From the IMG/VR virus record IMGVR_UViG_3300043411_000942, positions 62,001-126,000 of that record: a DNA stretch of 64,000 bases. One strand, 5' to 3'. The translations under genes and the position numbers were made by a program. Below are positions 1-6,124 of the stretch, piece by piece (the first letter of the stretch is position 1; every line of letters begins with the position of its first letter). Source of the stretch: a virus. The notes beneath the pieces are model-generated. The model searched no databases, was not told where the DNA came from, and was given only the letters and a program-made list of their open reading frames with translations.

Positions 1-16
1 GGTAAGGGTTGAACCA

Positions 17-277
17 GTGATCTTCGAGCCAGGCTACTACTGGATCAAAGGTCATGGTGTCTGTAAGTACTCCCATGCCACTGGAGGGCTAGCTTACAAC
101 ACTGGGGAGCCTACTCACGTTGTGAACCCCTACCAGTTCGATTCAAACAAATTTGAAGGGAACCTCTACATCGAAACTTCGGACATCACCAGACCAGCGT
201 CTGAAAAAGAAGCCAAGTCGTACAAGGCAGCAGTTCGGAGAAAGCTCACGTCTTCAGGCGTGAAAAGAAAAAACTAG
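17..277 (+). CDS. Hypothetical protein, 86 aa, possibly 5'-incomplete
   Basis: The reading frame starts at a GTG (MIFEPGYYWIKG) but stays open to the left edge of the window, so the true start may lie outside. The protein is rich in Tyr, Gly and Asn up front and ends in a basic tail. The stop codon TAG overlaps the -35 of the promoter driving the next gene. No family recognised. Confidence 0.6.
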   Translation: MIFEPGYYWIKGHGVCKYSHATGGLAYNTGEPTHVVNPYQFDSNKFEGNLYIETSDITRPASEKEAKSYKAAVRRKLTSSGVKRKN

Positions 278-305
278 TTAAGGCCGTTACCCCAAAGGAC
301 GTAGG
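277..305 (+). promoter_or_regulatory. ECF-like phage promoter, copy 1
   Basis: GTTAAG at 277-282, 16-base spacer, ACGTAGG at 299-305, then 7 bases to the ATG at 313. It matches the consensus seen 39 times in the window (-35 GTTAAR, -10 NCGTANG). Confidence 0.8.
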
Positions 306-312
306 TCTCTAC

Positions 313-426
313 ATGAACTACGATGACTGGAAAGCGACGGACCCCCGAGACACTGACCGCGACTATGACCTCGAAGGAGAGGAAGACCACTTCGAGATCG
401 AAAAAGACTACTCTGGTGAAGACTGA
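313..426 (+). CDS. Small acidic hypothetical protein, 37 aa
   Basis: A 37-codon ORF (starts MNYDDWKATD) begins exactly 7 bases after a promoter copy. About one third of residues are Asp or Glu, and it ends in SGED. Its size is below most gene-calling limits; the promoter spacing is the main support. Function unknown. A small acidic phage protein could be an inhibitor or DNA mimic, but nothing in the sequence shows that. Confidence 0.6.
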   Translation: MNYDDWKATDPRDTDRDYDLEGEEDHFEIEKDYSGED

Positions 427-452
427 TTCCGTGTGACCGTGTACTCCTGGGA

Positions 453-535
453 TACCCAACAGGTGACGGCTCTGCCTTAGGGAGCGTTAACAACGTCTAT
501 TCAACCAACCCGGCACGGGTGTAGAGTATTGGGTA
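453..535 (+). other. Candidate structured RNA 1
   Basis: TACCCAA at 453-459 is the exact complement of TTGGGTA at 529-535, enclosing small hairpins (GCTC/GAGC and CCC/GGG pairs). The strand of transcription is not known. Confidence 0.3.
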
Positions 536-572
536 AGTGCTGACACCTCGGAAAGACGGGGAAATTTCTTAA

Positions 573-640
573 CTCCTACTGGCGAGACACGTTAAGTGTC
601 GGGACACATGTGAACTAGAGTCACAGAACCAACGTAGGAG
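573..640 (+). other. Candidate structured RNA 2
   Basis: CTCCTAC at 573-579 pairs with GTAGGAG at 634-640. The interior holds GACAC-GTTAA-GTGTC and GTGA/TCAC hairpins. The 3' side, GTAGGAGCTGTAGT, recurs with one change at 20928-20941. Confidence 0.3.
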
Positions 641-756
641 CTGTAGTCAACCTAGCAAGTCAAAACGTAGACTCCGGAAGGTAGCCAACCCTCTTCGGAC
701 GAGTCAGACCCAAGTAGGATGGCGAAGGGTAAAGCCGAGAGGCGAGCAAAACCCAT

Positions 757-789
757 GCCCCGAATTTGCTGCGGGGCGCTTTTCTTACT
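757..789 (+). terminator. Rho-independent terminator
   Basis: GCCCCG at 757-762 pairs with CGGGGC at 772-777 across a 9-base loop and is followed by a T-rich tract (GCTTTTCTT). Confidence 0.5.
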
Positions 790-868
790 TTGAGAGTTGA
801 AATGCACATCCGTGACTGGGTTGCCGTAACCTGAGGGTCTCATCCTTCCTCTAGCCTCGGCAATTCGG

Positions 869-970
869 AGCACACCCACAGGCCTGATGAACCTGGACGG
901 TTCGGTTCAAACCCGTGTGTAATGGGACACTAGCTCCCACGTCATGTGCTAGGGTTACGGGTGTGCTTTT
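869..970 (+). other. Candidate structured RNA 3
   Basis: AGCACACCC at 869-877 is a perfect complement of GGGTGTGCT at 959-967, followed by TTTT. The interior can form three arms: CAGG/CCTG, ACGG/CCGT and CTAGC/GCTAG. This gives a cloverleaf-like outline, but no anticodon or T-loop fits a tRNA. Confidence 0.4.
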
Positions 971-1005
971 CAACTTTCCAAGTAACTACAAGCACTTTTC
1001 TTCTT

Positions 1006-1112
1006 CATAGGTCTGGAAGCCAAGCGGTCTAGTTTGAGGAGACTGATCCTCTCTGTGAACTAGGACGTGGGGTCAACGCACGGGAAAACCTAGCCCTGCT
1101 TCCAGACCTATG
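1006..1112 (+). other. Candidate structured RNA 4, closed by a 15-bp perfect stem
   Basis: Bases 1006-1020 (CATAGGTCTGGAAGC) are perfectly complementary to 1098-1112, with 77 bases between. Inside, CTAGTT/AACTAG encloses GAGGA/TCCTC, and CGTG/CACG forms another arm. A perfect 15-bp closing stem around nested arms is unlikely by chance and suggests a stable RNA. Confidence 0.5.
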
Positions 1113-1351
1113 GGGTAGGGGACTTCTTAACTACCGAGGATAAAAATGAGAGATATAGTTGATTGGACCGAAATGACACCAGAAGAGGAGGCGGAGTTGG
1201 CGGACAGAAGAATGAGGACGTGCCAGGCATGCATGGGCTTTGGTGGCCACGGAATCTCCGGCACAGCTCAGTGGTCCGAATGCTCCGCATGTGGCGGTAC
1301 TGGGGCACGACGCTCATCTAAGCACGGGAAAACCTAGCCCTGCTTTCAGAC
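1078..1351 (+). repeat. 30-base direct repeat, 1078-1107 and 1322-1351
   Basis: The two copies match at 29 of 30 bases (begin GCACGGGAAAACC, end CAGAC). The first is the 3' side of structured RNA 4. The second spans the stop codon of the zinc-ribbon gene at 1146 and the bases after it. Each copy can fold as a bulged hairpin (AGCA..GGG/CCC..TGCT in the second). Confidence 0.7.
1146..1337 (+). CDS. Small zinc-ribbon protein with DnaJ-type CxxCxG repeats
   Basis: The 63-aa protein has an acidic N-terminus (TPEEEAEL), then CQACMGFGG and CSACGGTGA, two CxxCxGxG motifs like those of the DnaJ cysteine-rich domain, and a basic tail. Two motifs would bind one zinc ion. The start follows GAGG at about 7 bases. 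There is no J domain, so it is not a DnaJ. The last codons and stop lie in the 30-base repeat copied from structured RNA 4, so the C-terminus may be recently altered. Role unknown. Confidence 0.65.
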   Translation: MRDIVDWTEMTPEEEAELADRRMRTCQACMGFGGHGISGTAQWSECSACGGTGARRSSKHGKT

Positions 1352-1372
1352 TTGGTTCTTTTGTCTATTGTA

Positions 1373-1401
1373 GTTAAAGACACCTCCAAGCCGTACGTAG
1401 G
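1373..1401 (+). promoter_or_regulatory. ECF-like phage promoter, copy 2
   Basis: GTTAAA 1373-1378, 16-base spacer, ACGTAGG 1395-1401, 7 bases to ATG 1409. Confidence 0.8.
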
Positions 1402-1408
1402 TCTCTAT

Positions 1409-1651
1409 ATGAACGACTCAAGCTACCTCGCTCTCTGGCAAGCTGGAAACAACGAGGGGGACGGCTACATCCCCGACTTCGGAGGCGATGACGTGCATGC
1501 AGCTGCCGCAGCCTATGAGGGTGAGGGGGCCACCGTGATCCACTGGTCTACCACGGACGATGACGTGACGGTTCTGGACTACTACGGTGTAATGATCGCC
1601 ATTGGGGACGCTCACGGTCCTTGGGCTGTCACGATCGACCGGGGTATCTAA
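1409..1651 (+). CDS. Hypothetical acidic protein, 80 aa
   Basis: The open frame extends up to 1352, but the upstream codons (ending YVGLYM) are simply the promoter read as protein. The promoter places the start at 1409 (MNDSSYLALWQ). The protein is acidic, with a GGDD stretch, an Ala-rich helix and IHWSTTDDD. No family recognised. Confidence 0.7.
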   Translation: MNDSSYLALWQAGNNEGDGYIPDFGGDDVHAAAAAYEGEGATVIHWSTTDDDVTVLDYYGVMIAIGDAHGPWAVTIDRGI

Positions 1652-1653
1652 CC

Positions 1654-1701
1654 ATGCGCTACATTGGAAAACGACGAAAGCTTCGTCAGTGGGTGGTTTG
1701 A
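1654..1701 (+). CDS. Possible 15-aa basic micro-ORF
   Basis: ATG two bases after the previous stop opens a 15-codon frame (MRYIGKRRKL then RQWVV) that ends one base before the next GTTAAA. Translation is not proven; it may be only spacer. Confidence 0.25.
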   Translation: MRYIGKRRKLRQWVV

Positions 1702-1730
1702 GTTAAACTTCCTAGACAACTCTTCGTAGG
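1702..1730 (+). promoter_or_regulatory. ECF-like phage promoter, copy 3
   Basis: GTTAAA 1702-1707, 16-base spacer, TCGTAGG 1724-1730, 7 bases to ATG 1738. Confidence 0.8.
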
Positions 1731-1737
1731 TACAGAC

Positions 1738-2001
1738 ATGAACACCTCCTCTAAGATTACGGTTGGCTCCTCGGTGAAGATCCTGAAGGGCTGTAAGGCT
1801 AGGAACGTTTCCGTGGGGTCTGCTACGATCAAGGACGTGACCGAGCTGGGGAAGGATTACGGTTACTCCGTACGGGTCCTCCTCGCCTACAATGGACGGC
1901 TTATCGCTTTCTACGCGAGGCACCCTAACCGGCTGGCTGACCCTCAGGTTAGCCTCAACGATGGGAACCCCCTCCACAACATCAAGATTTGCCTTTCTTA
2001 A
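1738..2001 (+). CDS. Hypothetical protein, 87 aa
   Basis: Starts 7 bases after a promoter copy. The beta-rich pattern (VGSSVKIL, SVGSATIKDV, YSVRVLLAYNGRLIAFY) suggests a small barrel of SH3/KOW type, which is inference only. Monocistronic: a new promoter follows. Confidence 0.7.
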   Translation: MNTSSKITVGSSVKILKGCKARNVSVGSATIKDVTELGKDYGYSVRVLLAYNGRLIAFYARHPNRLADPQVSLNDGNPLHNIKICLS

Positions 2002-2019
2002 CGTAATTGGTAGAGTGAG

Positions 2020-2048
2020 GTTAACTCGAACCTCACTCATTACGTAGG
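2020..2048 (+). promoter_or_regulatory. ECF-like phage promoter, copy 4
   Basis: GTTAAC 2020-2025, 16-base spacer, ACGTAGG 2042-2048. There is no ATG at the usual distance; the next is 2073. Confidence 0.7.
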
Positions 2049-2072
2049 TCTCTACGGACAACTCAAGTTACG

Positions 2073-2105
2073 ATGAAATTCATTACAAAGGACGAACTAC
2101 GATGA
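2073..2105 (+). CDS. 10-aa leader micro-ORF
   Basis: ATG at 2073 opens MKFITKDELR and stops in an ATGA overlap with the next gene's start at 2102. Similar micro-ORFs between promoter and gene occur at 11870 and 37524, suggesting translational coupling. Confidence 0.4.
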   Translation: MKFITKDELR

Positions 2106-2287
2106 ACCCCCCTACGGTTGCAGAGCTTCGCAAAGTGTACTTCGCAGGTTTCTTGGAATCTGCGAGAGATGTAAACTCTAAGGAGGACCCGAGGGATGCA
2201 GGATACCGGGCCTTGTTTGAGTTCGGGCGAGCTTACGGGCGAGATTACAAGGACTCAAGGGACCCAACCACTCAGGCCCCAGAATGA
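2102..2287 (+). CDS. Hypothetical protein, 61 aa
   Basis: Helical, with ELRKVYFAGFLESA and a charged C-terminal half. It is coupled by ATGA overlaps to the micro-ORF before it and the gene after it, so it is the second member of a four-gene operon from the 2020 promoter. Confidence 0.65.
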   Translation: MNPPTVAELRKVYFAGFLESARDVNSKEDPRDAGYRALFEFGRAYGRDYKDSRDPTTQAPE

Positions 2288-2517
2288 AAGTCCCCTGCTT
2301 CCAAATTTACCACACTTACCTGGACAATGGTAAGTACCTCTTCTCATCTCTTTTCGCCCCGAGTTGTCCAACCACGGAGGTGGCTAGGGGTTCCGCAGAC
2401 TCAGTGGTTGCTGCCTACTACGGGCTTCGTAGTTTGTACCTAATCCCTCCACCACTCTGTAGCAACCTCACTAGATTACCGATCCCTCCAACCCCACCAT
2501 TGGTGGGTATCAAGTAG
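2284..2517 (+). CDS. Hypothetical protein, 77 aa
   Basis: ATGA overlap with the previous gene. The N-terminal half has Tyr-rich strands and an Ala/Val helix (ADSVVAAYYGL). The C-terminus is Pro-rich (LPIPPTPP). No family recognised. Confidence 0.55.
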   Translation: MKVPCFQIYHTYLDNGKYLFSSLFAPSCPTTEVARGSADSVVAAYYGLRSLYLIPPPLCSNLTRLPIPPTPPLVGIK

Positions 2518-2522
2518 GGCCT

Positions 2523-2834
2523 ATGGGAGTCAAACTAGCCATTACTCCTGGTGCCGCCCGTGTAAATTCGGCGTACATAGCTCACACGGCTCCCAACATT
2601 GTGTGCATCGAGATCGACATGCACTCCAAGTATGCCGTCAGTGAGTCCTCCGAGGATGGAGACCAGGACTTTGCGCCAGCGATCTACATTGAGGCGGACG
2701 AGAGAACCCTCCATAAGCATACCAGATTCAAGAGGGATACTCGGGTAGCCTTCCCGGAGTTCAAGGGCTGGAAGATTTACCTCCAGAGTTGTTGTCGCTA
2801 CACATGCCGTGTAGTTTTGGTTCGAGGAGCGTAG
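2523..2834 (+). CDS. Hypothetical protein, 103 aa
   Basis: Starts MGVKLAITPG five bases after the previous stop. The middle is acidic (SESSEDGDQD) and the C-terminal part is beta-rich with CCRYTC. No known family. Confidence 0.6.
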   Translation: MGVKLAITPGAARVNSAYIAHTAPNIVCIEIDMHSKYAVSESSEDGDQDFAPAIYIEADERTLHKHTRFKRDTRVAFPEFKGWKIYLQSCCRYTCRVVLVRGA

Positions 2835-2844
2835 GTTTATTTTT

Positions 2845-3165
2845 ATGCAAGACGTTTTTTGGGTATCCCAGCCGCCGCCAAACATTGGAATTCACCGTAA
2901 CATCACATCTCAACTAATTTCAATTCAAGGTATCCTTTGTGCTCTCGTCGTTCCGACCCGCGTAGCGATCCTACAGGCTATCGCGGAGAGCCCACTCACC
3001 ATGGGCGTCCTCGCCAAGCGGGTGGGGAAATGCCAAGCTACCATTTCAAGTCATGTGAAAATTCTTGAGGCTGCTGGGCTCGTCACGGTGACGTGTAAGG
3101 GGCGAAGGAGCTTTGTCAAGGCCAGATACAAGGACATCAGGCTCGTCTGCGATGTGATGGTGTGA
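2845..3165 (+). CDS. ArsR-like winged-helix regulator
   Basis: The 106-aa protein carries a winged helix-turn-helix: VPTRVAILQAIAES (helix 1), MGVLAKRVGKCQATISSH (HTH, about residues 53-70), then KILEAAGLVTV and a basic wing. This is the ArsR order, including the typical -S.H-..L..AGLV signature. The first 30 residues are unrelated extension. No metal-binding CxC is seen. Ends just before a promoter copy. It probably binds DNA; the target is unknown. Confidence 0.7.
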   Translation: MQDVFWVSQPPPNIGIHRNITSQLISIQGILCALVVPTRVAILQAIAESPLTMGVLAKRVGKCQATISSHVKILEAAGLVTVTCKGRRSFVKARYKDIRLVCDVMV

Positions 3166-3170
3166 AACCA

Positions 3171-3199
3171 GTTAAGAGCCACTCTCAAGAAAACGTAGG
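3171..3199 (+). promoter_or_regulatory. ECF-like phage promoter, copy 5
   Basis: GTTAAG 3171-3176, 16-base spacer, ACGTAGG 3193-3199, 7 bases to ATG 3207. Confidence 0.8.
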
Positions 3200-3206
3200 T
3201 CTCAAT

Positions 3207-3431
3207 ATGAGCAATCGTAAAGACTCCCAAGGCTTCGATACGAAGGTGACCTTTCTGGGAAAGGGTTACGGGGTTCGAGTTCTCCGAAACGGCAAAGTCG
3301 TGTCGGAAGCTACGGCACCTACAAAACTTCAAATCGGTTCGACCATCAAAGACATGCTCCGCATGATCGACAAGTGCGGGAACCCAAGCGAGATGGCTAG
3401 CTCCTCTCGCGACCGCAGAAAGACTGCTTGA
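3207..3431 (+). CDS. Hypothetical protein, 74 aa
   Basis: The frame is open from 3162, but the promoter sets the start at 3207 (MSNRKDSQGF). The fold looks like a small alpha/beta protein with TIKDMLRMIDKCG near the end. ATGA overlap with the DUF262 gene, so the two are co-transcribed. Confidence 0.7.
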   Translation: MSNRKDSQGFDTKVTFLGKGYGVRVLRNGKVVSEATAPTKLQIGSTIKDMLRMIDKCGNPSEMASSSRDRRKTA

Positions 3432-4132
3432 TGCTCTTTAGAGATATCCCGCCATTCACTAGGTCATCCAGCTACATGGTCAACGTGGGGCTGGATTACC
3501 TGTCTGCTCACTACGCTCGGTACGTCATACATTACGGGCTCGACGTGAATCCAGACTTCCAACGCAACTATGTCTGGACTCCGGAGCAAAAGACTCGATT
3601 CATGGAGTACTTCCTTCGAGGGGGTACGTCAGGGTTGGACATCTACGTGAACTCCCCAACGTTCCACGGTGGGAACTTGGGTCCAGAACACCCTGAGTCC
3701 TGGTGTGTTCTCGTGGACGGCAAGCAACGTCTGGACGCGGCCCTTGGGTTCCTCAACAACGAGGTCCCTGTTTTTGACGGACACTATTTCCGAGACTTCA
3801 CGGACAAGCCAAGGTTCACTCAGTGCAACTTTCGCTGGCATGTCAATGACTTGAAGACTCGCGAGGAGTGTCTTCAGTGGTACCTGGACCTCAACTCTGG
3901 TGGGACGGTCCACCAGCCTGAGGAGCTAGACAAGGTACGAGAGCTTCTGGCTAAGAATGAGCCGTACGCTAAGCCGTCTCACGAAACCATCCTAAGTCAG
4001 TCTCGACTCGACCGTCCATCGGTCCAGGAAGAGGTCCAACTGATTGCTGTAGAGCAGGAGAAGTACCGCCTCACGGCTGAAACGCGAAAGCAGAGCCCAC
4101 CTCCCATCAAAAAGAAAAGTAACAAGAGGTGA
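3428..4132 (+). CDS. DUF262 / ParB-like domain protein
   Basis: 234 aa. It shows the DUF262 (GmrS N-terminal, ParB-like) motifs in order: NPDFQRNYVWTPEQ near residue 42, FMEYFLRGG, VDGKQRLDAALGF near residue 97, and YLDLNSGGTVHQPEE. Known members are ParB-fold NTPases or nucleases, often paired with a DUF1524 HNH domain in GmrSD-type restriction of modified DNA. No DUF1524 partner is visible, and the C-terminus is a short basic tail. It may act alone, for instance as a decoy or nuclease regulator (inference). Co-operonic with genes on both sides. Confidence 0.75.
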   Translation: MMLFRDIPPFTRSSSYMVNVGLDYLSAHYARYVIHYGLDVNPDFQRNYVWTPEQKTRFMEYFLRGGTSGLDIYVNSPTFHGGNLGPEHPESWCVLVDGKQRLDAALGFLNNEVPVFDGHYFRDFTDKPRFTQCNFRWHVNDLKTREECLQWYLDLNSGGTVHQPEELDKVRELLAKNEPYAKPSHETILSQSRLDRPSVQEEVQLIAVEQEKYRLTAETRKQSPPPIKKKSNKR

Positions 4133-4359
4133 ACCAAGTTATGTATAGGAGCCTCAGAGGTCGTCTATGTGAGGCACAGAAAGAAGTTAAAGCGCTGAAG
4201 GCGGAGCTTCTGGCCCTACGGGAGGTAGTATGGGAGGTCGTAAACGACATGGCTCCCTCCGAGGCCTATGTCTACTACACTCCGCAGAGGGAAGCCCTTC
4301 GGGCCGCTCTCGTCAAGGCACCTAAGTCCACTGACCCAGCAAATAATAACGCAGGTTAG
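4129..4359 (+). CDS. Small coiled-coil protein
   Basis: Begins at GTG in a GTGA overlap with the DUF262 gene (an ATG at 4141 is the alternative). LCEAQKEVKALKAELLALRE is a clear heptad coiled coil. The stop TAG touches the next -35. Confidence 0.6.
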   Translation: MNQVMYRSLRGRLCEAQKEVKALKAELLALREVVWEVVNDMAPSEAYVYYTPQREALRAALVKAPKSTDPANNNAG

Positions 4360-4387
4360 TTAAGTCTCCACTCGCTAGTTACGTAGG
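4359..4387 (+). promoter_or_regulatory. ECF-like phage promoter, copy 6
   Basis: GTTAAG 4359-4364, 16-base spacer, ACGTAGG 4381-4387, 7 bases to ATG 4395. The -35 begins at the last base of the upstream stop codon. Confidence 0.8.
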
Positions 4388-4394
4388 GTCTAGC

Positions 4395-4592
4395 ATGAGA
4401 GTTAAAAACCAGATCGTCGAGTGTGAGCTGACAGAGGAAGACATGGCTGTTCTGAGGGACATGGCCTTCGAGTTCAAACGACGAGCTTGGAGGCTTCTCA
4501 AGAACTCAAACCCTGACTTGAGTGGGACGGCTACCGAGTCGGTAGCCACGCACCTATGTAACGACCTGATCAAAGAGGTTCAATTCCGATGA
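4395..4592 (+). CDS. Hypothetical helical protein, 65 aa
   Basis: First gene after promoter copy 6. Mostly helical (ELTEEDMAVLRDMAFEFKRR), with a second helix ending in LIKEVQFR. ATGA overlap with the next gene. Confidence 0.65.
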   Translation: MRVKNQIVECELTEEDMAVLRDMAFEFKRRAWRLLKNSNPDLSGTATESVATHLCNDLIKEVQFR

Positions 4593-4876
4593 GCACCTCA
4601 AAGTTTCGAGTCTGCGTTAAGCTACACAAGACTGAAGAGCGAAAGTCTTACTTCGAGGGTCCCTGGAGGAAGTCTCCTGAAGCTGCCCTTGACTCCTTTA
4701 CGAAGGTGCTTGTAAAGCACTCCTTGCAGGAGAAGACCCTCTACGAGCCATTCATTATTGAGTGGGATGGGGTTAAGGCTTCAGTTCGAAGTCGGGGTGT
4801 TGCCTCCGGTCTTACCGATCGTGGGTTGGTTGTAGACTCCCCACTGAGCAGCAACGAAATGAAAACGGTCCCGTGA
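4589..4876 (+). CDS. Hypothetical protein, 95 aa
   Basis: Starts MSTSKFRVCVKL in an ATGA overlap and ends in a GTGA overlap. FEGPWRKSPEAALDSF resembles the 'strand then helix' start of many small phage proteins. No family recognised. Confidence 0.65.
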   Translation: MSTSKFRVCVKLHKTEERKSYFEGPWRKSPEAALDSFTKVLVKHSLQEKTLYEPFIIEWDGVKASVRSRGVASGLTDRGLVVDSPLSSNEMKTVP

Positions 4877-5193
4877 AAGTACGTACAGTCAACCACATCC
4901 TAAATGACTTGCTGGCAGCTCTCATTGCTGCTCAATGGTCTGGAGGTGCCTACCCAGGACCAAGGTGTTACTGCCATGGGGATGGTTCACCTTGCTGCCC
5001 CTCCTGTGAGGCACTCGCAACGAGGTGTGCAATCGATCCTAGACGTACCGCAACTGAGCCGAACGAGCACAAGCCAAACTGTGCCTACATGGCCCTCATG
5101 CGGGAAGCTCAAGCCTATCTGGATGTTGAGAACACTCTCGCGAAGGAGAGAGGCGAAGAGCCGATCGAGGAATCTCATCTGAATTGGACTTAG
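4873..5193 (+). CDS. Cysteine-rich hypothetical protein, 106 aa
   Basis: GTG start overlapping the previous stop. CYCHGDGSPCCPSCEALATRC about residues 32-52 is a dense Cys/His cluster that could hold one or two zinc ions, followed by a helical C-terminus. Last gene of the operon from 4359. Confidence 0.65.
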   Translation: MKVRTVNHILNDLLAALIAAQWSGGAYPGPRCYCHGDGSPCCPSCEALATRCAIDPRRTATEPNEHKPNCAYMALMREAQAYLDVENTLAKERGEEPIEESHLNWT

Positions 5194-5195
5194 GG

Positions 5196-5224
5196 GTTAA
5201 GTCTAACCCTCAGACCTACGTAGG
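5196..5224 (+). promoter_or_regulatory. ECF-like phage promoter, copy 7
   Basis: GTTAAG 5196-5201, 16-base spacer, ACGTAGG 5218-5224, 7 bases to ATG 5232. Confidence 0.8.
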
Positions 5225-5231
5225 TGTTTAC

Positions 5232-5387
5232 ATGGGCAGCATCAAAACCTTCCGAGTTGAGTTCACTGTTGAGACCCGTAAGGGAAGCACCAAGCGGGTC
5301 GCTCTTGAGGGCAAGCGCCTTGAGCCCCTCCTGAAGAAGATCGCGCAGCGTGACGGATACAACGTCCTGACAAGCTACGAAGTGTAG
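5232..5387 (+). CDS. Hypothetical basic protein, 51 aa
   Basis: The frame is open from 5184; the promoter fixes the start at 5232 (MGSIKTFRVEF). A beta-beta-alpha pattern with KRLEPLLKKIAQRDG. Fifteen bases upstream of the L7/L12-like gene. Confidence 0.65.
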   Translation: MGSIKTFRVEFTVETRKGSTKRVALEGKRLEPLLKKIAQRDGYNVLTSYEV

Positions 5388-5402
5388 AAAGAAGAAGACC
5401 AA

Positions 5403-5684
5403 ATGAAAATCGAGATTTCCCAGGCCGAGCTTTCCGAGTTGATTCTCCAGCTGAAGGCCGTCCAGAGTGACAACGTGCCCAGCAACCCAGAAATGGACGG
5501 CTTCCAGCAGAACAGGAAGACCGCTTTTATGCGAGAGTTCTCCTGCTTGGTTAAGGCTATCAGCAGCAAGCATAAGATCTCTGCGATTCGTGCCGTTCGA
5601 GCTATGAGCGGGATGGGACTCAAGGAGGCGAAGGATGTCGTGGAGAGTGTTGACGACACGTTCTGGTATCCGCCTCAGGGCTAA
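5403..5684 (+). CDS. Protein with ribosomal L7/L12 C-terminal-like domain
   Basis: 93 aa. The C-terminal KISAIRAVRAMSGMGLKEAK-DVVE (about residues 58-82) matches the L7/L12 CTD signature K..vIk.vR..tglGLKEAK.lVE, which binds translation factors on the ribosome. The N-terminal half is a helical linker, not the L7/L12 dimerisation domain. A second protein with the same domain is encoded at 28163-28570. Possible link to translation; unproven. Confidence 0.75.
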   Translation: MKIEISQAELSELILQLKAVQSDNVPSNPEMDGFQQNRKTAFMREFSCLVKAISSKHKISAIRAVRAMSGMGLKEAKDVVESVDDTFWYPPQG

Positions 5685-5687
5685 GAA

Positions 5688-5903
5688 ATGAGTTTCCCAA
5701 CGTTCGTCGCCTACCACGAGCATGGTCTTGGTCGTGCAGACAAGTACCGAGTTGAAACCAGCAGAGAAGCTGCAATTCAACACGCTACAACTTACGGCCC
5801 TGGTCGTATCGTAGTCCTGGACGAGAGTGGGAGTCTTCAGGTCTGGGTTGTCGAGGCAGTTATTACTTACAAGGCAACCCAGTGTAACCCTAATGTTGAA
5901 TGA
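5688..5903 (+). CDS. Hypothetical protein, 71 aa
   Basis: Starts MSFPTFVAYHEHG three bases after the previous stop. The alpha/beta pattern includes TSREAAIQHATTYGPG and VWVVEAVITY. Overlaps the start of the next gene by 11 bases. Confidence 0.65.
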   Translation: MSFPTFVAYHEHGLGRADKYRVETSREAAIQHATTYGPGRIVVLDESGSLQVWVVEAVITYKATQCNPNVE

Positions 5904-6108
5904 TCGGATAGACGCCCTCGCTGCCTACCTCTCGCGTATCCAAGAGATTCGCGAGAGGCGGGAAGAGTACAAGAGAACTGCTATCGCTCTCTCCAAAGAG
6001 CACTGCCCGGTGTACTACATGGAGAGGGAATGCTCTGACTGTGCCCTCAACATAAGACTTGCGGTAATGACTCGTGTCCGTAAAGACACTGGGTCTACCT
6101 GCCCCTAA
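5893..6108 (+). CDS. Hypothetical protein with Cys cluster, 71 aa
   Basis: The frame is open from 5827; ATG 5893 (MLNDRIDALAAYL) is chosen because it gives a small overlap with the previous stop. A coiled-coil-like helix is followed by CPVYYMERECSDC, with a further Cys near the end. Confidence 0.6.
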   Translation: MLNDRIDALAAYLSRIQEIRERREEYKRTAIALSKEHCPVYYMERECSDCALNIRLAVMTRVRKDTGSTCP

Positions 6109-6124
6109 ATCCACATCAGGATCC

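Larger units (their letters stand above)
427..1145. other. 0.7 kb non-coding island with long inverted repeats
   Basis: No convincing ORF is present on either strand. The stretch contains at least four long-range inverted repeats (453-459/529-535, 573-579/634-640, 869-877/959-967, 1006-1020/1098-1112), smaller nested hairpins and one terminator-like hairpin. A tRNA search by eye fails: no T-loop sits at the right distance from any closing stem. It probably encodes one or more structured RNAs. Confidence 0.55.

Noticed and set aside
835-930. Possible tRNA, from a TTCAAA-C-like T-loop near 905
   Set aside because: Only three base pairs can form in the T-stem and no acceptor or anticodon stem fits.
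5190-5783. 197-aa ORF on the minus strand
   Set aside because: Lies across three well-supported plus-strand genes, including the L7/L12-like one, with no promoter or family signal of its own.
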